Part shown: in pieces, positions 57,937 through 64,000 of the stretch | Position numbering within the stretch: position 1 is the stretch's first letter | Layout: each line of letters opens with the position of its first letter | NCBI GenBank assembly: GCA_028571325.1 | Contig: CP116767.1 | Span: 587,150-651,149 of the forward strand | From: Wolbachia endosymbiont of Ctenocephalides felis wCfeF | GTDB lineage: Bacteria > Pseudomonadota > Alphaproteobacteria > Rickettsiales > Anaplasmataceae | Direction of reading: 5' to 3' | DNA length: 64,000 bases | The notes under the pieces: model-generated | What the model saw: the letters and a program-made list of their open reading frames with translations, nothing else | Databases searched by the model: none | Told to the model about the DNA's origin: nothing | Made by a program: the position numbers and the translations under genes

Positions 57937-59199
57937 ATGAGTAAAAAGACGGGAAAGTCAAAAAGGTCGAAATCAGCTGGTCAACCTATAAAGGCTATCA
58001 GTAGCCCGATTATTTTTGACTCTGCTTCAGTCAAAAGTGAAACAATACCAATAAAAGTTAGATCAAAAGCTAAAGCAAATAACCGAATTTCTGAAAAAGA
58101 TAGAGCCCACTCCTTGTCAACTTTTAGCATTGACTCTGATGCAGTATCAATATCAAGTGATAGTGGGATATCGTCAAGCTCCAGCACAATAAGTGACAGC
58201 GAAATGCTTGATACAAGCTCAATATCAAGTGATAGTGGGATATCGTCAAGCTCCAGCACAATAAATGACAGCGAAGTGTTTGATACAAGCTCAATATCAA
58301 GCGATAGTGGAATATTGTCTGGTCGAACTACACCAACCGCCTCAATAGCAGAAGATCACCCTCAGTCAAAATCGACAAGCGGTAGAAAATCACCTATTCA
58401 GGAAAAATTGAAGAAAGTCAGCATTCCTGAAGTGCCAAAAGATTTTGTCGCATCGAAGAAAAAACCTCCTCAGATAAAGAGTAAACCTCAACAAACTCAA
58501 AAAAAAGTTGAGCAAACTGTTAGCCTTGATGATCGAATTAAAGCTCTACAGAATAGACAAAATGCTCTGCAGCAGAAGCTCACTAGCCTTAAGAAGCAGA
58601 GTAAAGCATTTATATTTATAAAGTCCAAAGAACAGAAAGCTAAAGAGAAGGAGCTGAATTCTCAATTAGAGAAAGTAACAAAAGCTAGATGGAGAGTTGA
58701 GCTTGATAGAAAGTTTGAAAGTGACAAAGACTCAAGAATTTTAGATTTTGTGAATAAATCTCGTGATACAAGTAACACTAATAATAAGCATCTAGAGGGA
58801 ATAGATAAAATAGTACAAGAGCATTTTCGGCAATATGGACATTACATATGTGATAACTGTAATGACTTTCTGAATTCAAGATCTTTTGTGTACAAATCCC
58901 TTCAGGAAATCCTAGATAGAGCTAATCCTATGTATGAAGATAAACAAATCTTACTCAGATATGACGCATATCAGGTTAAAAGTCTATTGCAAAGTGGTAA
59001 CATAAAAGAGAAAGAAGACAAGAGAGCGCTAAAAGAGATATATGAAGACTTAAAGAATGAAATGAGTAAAAGCAGGAAGAACTTCGACCCAAAAGATGAT
59101 CAATATATTCGTGAATTAAGGAAAGGTAGAAGCGCATCACCAGATTCAATTATGAAATCTGTACAAACAGTGCAACAGTCGCAGCACTTCAGGTTCTGA
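57937..59199 (+). CDS. Ser-rich tandem-repeat protein with coiled coil
   Basis: A 420-residue orphan. The N-terminus is very basic (MSKKTGKSKRSKSAG). Residues about 65-130 are a Ser/Asp-rich region with a 24-residue unit (SSISSDSGISSSSSTI plus about 8) in two full copies and a partial third, a 72-bp tandem repeat in the DNA. A Pro/Lys/Gln stretch follows, then a long coiled coil (about 190-255, RIKALQNRQNALQQKLTSLK) and a helical end. No signal peptide or membrane segment. The design is that of an intracellular scaffold or secreted effector; function unproven. Confidence 0.75.
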   Translation: MSKKTGKSKRSKSAGQPIKAISSPIIFDSASVKSETIPIKVRSKAKANNRISEKDRAHSLSTFSIDSDAVSISSDSGISSSSSTISDSEMLDTSSISSDSGISSSSSTINDSEVFDTSSISSDSGILSGRTTPTASIAEDHPQSKSTSGRKSPIQEKLKKVSIPEVPKDFVASKKKPPQIKSKPQQTQKKVEQTVSLDDRIKALQNRQNALQQKLTSLKKQSKAFIFIKSKEQKAKEKELNSQLEKVTKARWRVELDRKFESDKDSRILDFVNKSRDTSNTNNKHLEGIDKIVQEHFRQYGHYICDNCNDFLNSRSFVYKSLQEILDRANPMYEDKQILLRYDAYQVKSLLQSGNIKEKEDKRALKEIYEDLKNEMSKSRKNFDPKDDQYIRELRKGRSASPDSIMKSVQTVQQSQHFRF

Positions 59200-59261
59200 G
59201 AAACAGAGTTCATCGTTGCTGCAATAGGCTCTCGCATAACAAACCAGTCTTGGCATGTACG

Positions 59262-59725
59262 AAAAAAACTACTTGACAACCTTCGCCGTTACCCTTATAA
59301 TGAGACTGAAGCTATTATTTATCTTCAGTCTGTGCAGATTAAATGAGAAAAAAACTTAGCATATTTGGCGTCTCATGTTTAATTTTTCGCACTATGTGCA
59401 CTGCATGTCTTTTTAAAACTTCTGGTTTTTTACCTATACAAGCTCAAACGCGCTTATAAGTCGTTTAAGACATCAAAAACGCCAATATCATAAGATAGAT
59501 AGTGAATAACTAGCTACTCGGGGTTTCTTTTGCTTTTTTTCTGCTTAGTGAGTTTTTTAAACGTTTATGGCTAAGGTTAAGTTGCATTAAAAAGCAGCTA
59601 AGTCGCACTTATTAAGCGTTTAGGATAAAAAAACGCCAACATTTCGACACAAAAGTAAATAACTAGCTACCACGGGGCTTCTTTTGCTTTTTTTCTCGCT
59701 TGGTAAATTTTTTAATATTTATCAT
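59262..59725 (+). repeat. dispersed intergenic repeat, type B copy 5
   Basis: Perfect consensus promoter: TTGACA (59273-59278), 17 bases, TATAAT (59296-59301). Shorter body than copies 1-3: after the GTCGTTTAAGACA block it jumps to a tail module starting ACGCCAAT. A second tail module (ACGCCAAC) follows, ending in the conserved pyrimidine tract. Confidence 0.9.
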
Positions 59726-59766
59726 TAAAGTAGTTTAAGAGATGTCGTTCCAGCGCCCCTTCTCCC

Positions 59767-59837
59767 GTCATCCTAGTGCTTGACACTAGGATCTAAACTT
59801 TTTTCACCTAGATTCCAGCGTCGCGCGCTGGGATGAC
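59767..59837. repeat. 71-bp palindromic element
   Basis: GTCATCCTAGTGCTTGACAC (59767 on) is complementary to the end GCGCGCGCTGGGATGAC-type sequence at 59810-59837, leaving a 15-base centre. Same family of ends as 51210-51363, compacted. Confidence 0.65.
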
Positions 59838-59909
59838 AAAAGAGGGGCTTATATCTACTTGGATGACATCTTCCCGGTAGAGATTGCACTTCCAAGTAGG
59901 CATACCTGG

Positions 59910-60938
59910 TTATAAAAGCATACCCTCTTGTTTAGCACTAATTAACTCATATTCATCACCTTTAATCAACTCGTATATTTCTTTACCAACTTCATGGTGA
60001 GGCTCTGCAGTTGGATGGAAATAATCAAAAAAGAAATAATCCTTTAGTGTTTCTTTACTACACCCCGGATTATAGTGAGCGTCAAGTTTTCCTTTGAATA
60101 TCAGTTTTGAGAGTATTTTTATATTTTCTTTAAGTCCTCCAAGTTGGTCTGCAACATCTGATACGCACGCATCTTGGTAATTTAAACCTTTGCTCTTGTA
60201 TTCACCGAGCATGTTTTTCATTTTTGAATTGAGGTCAAATATTTTTACCTCAAGATCTATACGTTTTTTCACATCTTCTAGCCCACTAACTAGTTTTGCA
60301 TTGAAATTCTCTGTAAGCTTTGTAGCTAGCTCTTTTGCTTCTTCATCTTTATTAAAAGCCGGTATTAAGCCAATGTTAGGCGCATTTGCAACAACTACGT
60401 GCTTGACACCTTGTTCACTTAGAACCTTAAGTGCATTACATATTTCATTGACTGCCTGCTCCAATACCTCTTCTGCTTTAGTATTGTCGCAACTGGAAGC
60501 AAACATAATATCATTTCCGCCAATCATGATGAAAAATAAATCTTCTTTACCTATGTCTGGATGATGCTTAATTACCGCATCTAGTTGGTTAGCTAAATGA
60601 AATTTATTGAAGAAGTAAGAATAAGCACTATGGTCAGAAATTTCAGATGCTGCTGCATATGAAACTGCATAGTTTTGGCCTTGTTGTTCGTGACATTTAC
60701 CAAGAAATGAGTAACTCCATCCAGGTTTAAACTCTTCTAAATCTAAATATTTTGCTACGTATTCAACAGCAACAGGGCCATTGCTGAAAGATCTTCCTTG
60801 ATAACAAGGATCATCAAATTTCACATTTTTTGCAAAGGAGAATGTTTCTAAAATTCCACAAAGTGCACCATTATCAGATAAACTGTCACCTAGAATATAA
60901 AGGTTTTTATACTTAAAATTGTTATTTTTGTTTGCCAT
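59910..60938 (-). CDS. GDSL/SGNH-family hydrolase (lipase/esterase)
   Basis: A 342-residue protein from the ATG at 60938 (seven codons after an upstream in-frame Met). SGNH blocks: I with nucleophile Ser in YILGDSLSDNG, II in QGRSFSNGPVAVEYVAKY, III with the oxyanion Asn in MIGGNDIMFAS, V with the Asp and His in FFDYFHPTAEPHHEVG. These enzymes cleave ester bonds in lipids or acylated substrates; many intracellular bacteria secrete such phospholipases. No signal peptide is evident, so export would need a type I or IV route. Substrate unknown. Confidence 0.9.
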   Translation of the reverse strand: MANKNNNFKYKNLYILGDSLSDNGALCGILETFSFAKNVKFDDPCYQGRSFSNGPVAVEYVAKYLDLEEFKPGWSYSFLGKCHEQQGQNYAVSYAAASEISDHSAYSYFFNKFHLANQLDAVIKHHPDIGKEDLFFIMIGGNDIMFASSCDNTKAEEVLEQAVNEICNALKVLSEQGVKHVVVANAPNIGLIPAFNKDEEAKELATKLTENFNAKLVSGLEDVKKRIDLEVKIFDLNSKMKNMLGEYKSKGLNYQDACVSDVADQLGGLKENIKILSKLIFKGKLDAHYNPGCSKETLKDYFFFDYFHPTAEPHHEVGKEIYELIKGDEYELISAKQEGMLL

Positions 60939-61096
60939 GATGTTTAGGTTAATGTACAACTATGTTGTTTAACATGAGATCCATAAAAAAAAAGCAAAGA
61001 ATAGTGGTTAGATTATACAATTTTTTTGCAGCTTCTTACTATAAAACTTGCTCTTCATAACTAAAACACCTATGCTCCAAGTTTAAAGTAAGACTA

Positions 61097-62317
61097 GTGC
61101 TGCAGAGAAATTTCTTAATATGGTTATTAGTATCTCTGTTTTATGCATATCAATACATATTGCGTGTAATTCCAAATGTTGTAGTTCCTGAATTGATGGT
61201 GAGATTTAATATAGGAACAACAGAAATAGGACAATTTTGCGGACTATACTATGTAGGCTATGTGTTAGCGCATATTCCTGTGGGTATTCTTCTGGATAGA
61301 TTTGGTTCCAAAATTATCATACCTGCTTGTATTATGCTGACATCTTTAGGTGTTTTGCCTTTAGTTAGTTCTAACAATTGGAGTTATTCTATTGTTGGGA
61401 GAGTAGTTACTGGTATTGGATCTTCTGCTTCAACACTAGGACTCTTTAAAATAATAAGCACCTACTGCCGTAGAGAAAAATTTGCCATGATGTTTAGCAT
61501 ATCGGTTATTATTGGCATTTCAGGTGGTGTATTTGCTACCAAACCACTACATGTCTTATTTGATAAATTCGGATGGGATTATGTACTGACTGCATGTATA
61601 ATATTTGGATTATTGCTCGCTTTAACTACCTTTATATCTATACCTAAAGTTGGTACCTCAGGCGAAAAATTAAACATTAAAAATTTAGGCAAAGTTATAT
61701 TTAATAAAAACATTTTGTTGATAGGTTTGTTTGGCGGTTTTATGGTTGGACCATTAGAAGGCTTTGCAGATGCGTGGTCCGCATCGTTCTTGCATGAGAT
61801 GTATGCCATAGGTAGACACGTTGCATATAGCATTTCAAAGTGGATACTGATAGGCTTTGGCTCTGGACATCTATTATTTCCTTATATATTAGCAAAGAAT
61901 CCAACCAAGCACTATGAGATAATAATTTCTTGTGCTATGGCCATGATAATTGTGTTCTTGTTACTTTTTATATTCGATATCAATGCACCTCTGGCATGTG
62001 TATTATTCTTTATTATTGGCCTTGCTTCCACATATCAACTTGCTTTGGTTGCTAAAGTTGTAGGTTGTGTGGAAAATGATGCAGTAGCAAGTGCAGGATC
62101 TGTAAGTAATTCTATAGTTATGAGTTTTGGCTATTTTTTTCATGTCGTTATTGCAAATATAATGAATTTTTATTGGAACGGTGAAGTTGTCGATGGAAAG
62201 CCATTTTATGGGACTGACGTAATGATTAAATCTATGCTAGTGATACCTATATGTTTATTAATAGGGATGGTAGGCTTTTGGTCACTTAAAGTCAGAGCAT
62301 ACTATAAAAAGAGTTGA
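61097..62317 (+). CDS. MFS transporter
   Basis: A 406-residue major facilitator with 12 predicted helices. The start is GTG at 61097 (LQRNFLIWLLVSLFYAYQYILRVIPN). The MFS signature between helices 2 and 3 is GILLDRFGSKIIIPAC, and the central loop is short. The N-terminus resembles the sugar-phosphate/glycerol-3-phosphate-type permeases of Rickettsiales. The substrate cannot be told from sequence. Confidence 0.88.
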   Translation: MLQRNFLIWLLVSLFYAYQYILRVIPNVVVPELMVRFNIGTTEIGQFCGLYYVGYVLAHIPVGILLDRFGSKIIIPACIMLTSLGVLPLVSSNNWSYSIVGRVVTGIGSSASTLGLFKIISTYCRREKFAMMFSISVIIGISGGVFATKPLHVLFDKFGWDYVLTACIIFGLLLALTTFISIPKVGTSGEKLNIKNLGKVIFNKNILLIGLFGGFMVGPLEGFADAWSASFLHEMYAIGRHVAYSISKWILIGFGSGHLLFPYILAKNPTKHYEIIISCAMAMIIVFLLLFIFDINAPLACVLFFIIGLASTYQLALVAKVVGCVENDAVASAGSVSNSIVMSFGYFFHVVIANIMNFYWNGEVVDGKPFYGTDVMIKSMLVIPICLLIGMVGFWSLKVRAYYKKS

Positions 62318-62456
62318 TTTTATTTTTAAGGTATGAAAGGAGAGAAGATATAAATTCCCTCTGCAATATGTAGAGTGTCTCAGTGAAAAAATTATGCTTG
62401 TATTAGAGTAATCTATACTGTACACTATACATAATGTCTTTATAGGCGAGGTGAAT

Positions 62457-63482
62457 ATGTTCAGAGGCTTTACGCAGGGCTCCACTAATGCGGGTTGGTC
62501 GGGATCTTCTCAAAGGAGTTTTCCACAGCAGGAACCAGCTTTATCTAATGACAGAAATGTTACAGGATTAAGCTATAAAAAGAATACGGCAAAAGTTCAG
62601 CAGCTAGAGACTTTTTCTACACAGTATACCGGAGTATCAAAGTTTCTCCTCGGTAGAATTCCAGCAGGTGGAAGTAGTGGAATTGCAAAACCATCTCTAG
62701 GAGGGGATGTTCAGTTTAAAAAACTTGGAGGTATTGCTGGATTAAATCCAGCCTTATGTTATAGCGAAAGCCAACCTGTGAGTTTCGGTGCTAGTCAACA
62801 GACAGTAAAAAATATTCCTGCAGAAGGAGAAAAAAGTGATATCTTAAGTAGAATAGGGGATTTAATGCAAAACCCTATAAGCTATAGTTTTGGGGAAGGT
62901 GAAACGGTTAAAGGAGATGCACAAGATGCTGATAAAAACCAACAGCTAGAAACACTTAAAAGTGCAAATGAAGAGCTGAAGACAAAGCTACAGGAATCTG
63001 AGAGCAAAAATAAAGAATTAGAGAGTAAAGCTCAGGAGCTAGAAATACTTAAAGATGAAAATAACAACCTGAAGATAAAGCTGCAAGAGTCTGAAAGCAA
63101 AAATAAAGAATTAGGGAGTAAAGCTCAGAGGCTAGAAATACTTAGAAGTGCAAGTGAAAGTAAGATTCAAGATCTACAGAAGCAGCTTGAGAGCAAAAAT
63201 AAAGAGCTGGAGGATAATAAAGACAGAAAACCTCCAGCAGTAAATGTTCAAGGAGTAAAAAGTAAGGTGAACTATGCCTCTGCTTCTTTCATATTATCTG
63301 GGGTATGTGCTGTTGGTGCAAGTTTAGCAACACCTTATTTAGCAATATGCATTGCACTTGCTGTAGCTGCGTCAGTTTTTCTTGCATTAGGGGGTTACTG
63401 TTTGTACAAAGCAAATACTATACTTAGCCATGTTGAAGTTGATCAACAAGATAATCAGCAATTGCTTGAAAGTAGTCTGTAG
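62457..63482 (+). CDS. coiled-coil repeat protein with C-terminal membrane hairpin
   Basis: 341 residues from the ATG at 62457, five bases after GAGG (62448-62451); an in-frame GTG lies two codons upstream. The N-terminus (~150 residues) is Gly/Ser-rich and probably disordered. Residues about 165-255 are a coiled coil with a 31-residue repeat (LKTKLQESESKNKELESKAQ) in two close copies and a third, degenerate one. The last 75 residues hold two hydrophobic helices (SASFILSGVCAVGASLA and YLAICIALAVAASVFLALGG). No known family. The layout resembles inclusion-membrane or effector proteins of obligate intracellular bacteria; function unknown. Confidence 0.75.
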   Translation: MFRGFTQGSTNAGWSGSSQRSFPQQEPALSNDRNVTGLSYKKNTAKVQQLETFSTQYTGVSKFLLGRIPAGGSSGIAKPSLGGDVQFKKLGGIAGLNPALCYSESQPVSFGASQQTVKNIPAEGEKSDILSRIGDLMQNPISYSFGEGETVKGDAQDADKNQQLETLKSANEELKTKLQESESKNKELESKAQELEILKDENNNLKIKLQESESKNKELGSKAQRLEILRSASESKIQDLQKQLESKNKELEDNKDRKPPAVNVQGVKSKVNYASASFILSGVCAVGASLATPYLAICIALAVAASVFLALGGYCLYKANTILSHVEVDQQDNQQLLESSL

Positions 63483-63550
63483 AGTTTTATCTCTACTTTT
63501 AGCAGGTTTAAAAGTGTGAACTACAGTGTTGTTTAAAGTACATGGTTCCA

Positions 63551-63660
63551 GATAACGCTAACTATGGATTAGATTTTGGTAAGTTATTGAAAATCGCGAT
63601 TTTAATCAAGTCTAATCGAATTTAAAAATGGCAATTTACTGTATACCTTTACCGAGCAAC
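63551..63660. repeat. half-copy of the GCTAACTATGGATTAGA element
   Basis: Starts with the shared end at 63557-63573 and continues with TTTTGGTAAGTTATTGAAAATC, matching the complement of 41330-41450. Otherwise 63483-63778 is unannotated A+T-rich sequence. Confidence 0.65.
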
Positions 63661-63778
63661 TTTGTTAAAGTCAACGTAAAATACGATCTACTATAGCATC
63701 AAAATTCCAAGCGCAGTCTTTTGTATTGAATACTCAAAACCGTTGAGCATAAGATCGTGTACTGTTAAAATTATTCCA

Positions 63779-64000
63779 CTAAATCACAACCTTGCCAAGC
63801 AAGTTATTCAACCTCCTAGCAAACAGGCTTGCGTCATCCATTTCCTCGCCCTCCACGATACAAGCTTGATAGAACAATAAGTGGATCATATCCTCCAATG
63901 TTGAGTTTTTACCATCTTCAACGTGAGATTTTATTATGCTTTTTATTACAGGGTGCTTAGTGTTGATTTCAAGCACCTTTGGTGTGCGGTAATTCAGTTG
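63779..64000 (-). CDS. htpG: molecular chaperone HtpG (Hsp90), C-terminal end only
   Basis: The open frame runs from the window edge to a stop at 63779 and reads QLNYRTPKVLEINTKHPVIK, then LEDMIHLLFYQACIVEGEEM and DDASLFARRLNNLLGKVVI. This is the dimerisation end of bacterial Hsp90 (E. coli ends in a similar LFIRRMNQLL pattern). The start lies outside the window. The chaperone works with DnaK on client folding. Confidence 0.88.
   Translation of the reverse strand, partial: QLNYRTPKVLEINTKHPVIKSIIKSHVEDGKNSTLEDMIHLLFYQACIVEGEEMDDASLFARRLNNLLGKVVI

Overview
The window is a 64 kb piece of an A+T-rich alphaproteobacterial chromosome. I read it as Wolbachia (Rickettsiales, Anaplasmataceae), most likely an arthropod strain. 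The reasons are the scattered single-copy housekeeping genes, the reduced pathways, the degraded insertion sequences, the abundant dispersed intergenic repeats, and genes typical of this group (class I aldolase of the FbaB type, ccmC, HemJ, Tim44-like next to secB, Rpn/PD-(D/E)XK protein, Fic, GDSL hydrolase, EndoU-like protein). The assignment comes from protein recognition, not from a database search.

Layout. 1-5.2 kb: gyrA (3' end outside the window), tRNA-Val, an acidic orphan and a SnoaL-like protein. 5.3-9.8 kb: intergenic repeats, ccmC, a GNAT acetyltransferase, then a 2.2 kb near-perfect inverted-repeat structure with a dead IS4-family transposase at its centre. 9.8-14.5 kb: tatC-gapA and pheT. 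14.6-18.2 kb: a decay zone with toxin-antitoxin remains and a shattered membrane-protein gene, plus dcd and a repeat. 18.4-31.9 kb: clpA, aldolase, tRNA-Cys, tRNA-Arg, an iron-type ABC ATPase, tatA, exoD-cysS, a small VTT-domain protein, an EndoU-like protein, pgk, ferredoxin-NADP reductase, mraY and rnhB. 31.9-39.5 kb: sco1, dnaQ, Tim44-like, secB, rpsU, sucCD, dapF, nitroreductase, bioY and a DUF1284 protein. 39.5-43.1 kb: a frameshifted IS110, an inverted-repeat relic, an Rpn-type nuclease and a repeat that runs into pdhA. 43-50.5 kb: pdhA, hemJ, a His-rich protein, dxr, pstB, dapB, Fic and a truncated DsbD-like protein. 50.6-64 kb: repeats, small orphans, tRNA-Leu, tldD, polA, coiled-coil and Ser-rich proteins, a GDSL hydrolase, an MFS transporter, and the 3' end of htpG.

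Metabolism in view: triose-phosphate/gluconeogenic steps (aldolase, gapA, pgk) feeding pdhA and sucCD; cytochrome and heme assembly (ccmC, hemJ, sco1); both Tat core components (tatA, tatC); the DAP/lipid II branch (dapB, dapF, mraY); isoprenoids (dxr); biotin uptake (bioY). Host-interaction candidates are Fic, EndoU-like, GDSL, the Ser-rich repeat protein and two coiled-coil/membrane proteins.

The most striking feature is a set of nine intergenic repeats of about 450-490 bp, four of type A and five of type B. All start with the same head, a TTGACA box, 17 bases, then a -10-like box. All carry one or more copies of a tail module (ACGCCAA-like box, 30-50 bases, GGGGCTTCTTTTGCTTTTTT-like pyrimidine tract, then TAAATTTCTTAA). 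One has replaced the end of pdhA, one makes the stop codon of the acetyltransferase, and two form the arms of the inverted structure around the IS4. They look like mobile or duplicating promoter-bearing elements that could make small RNAs.
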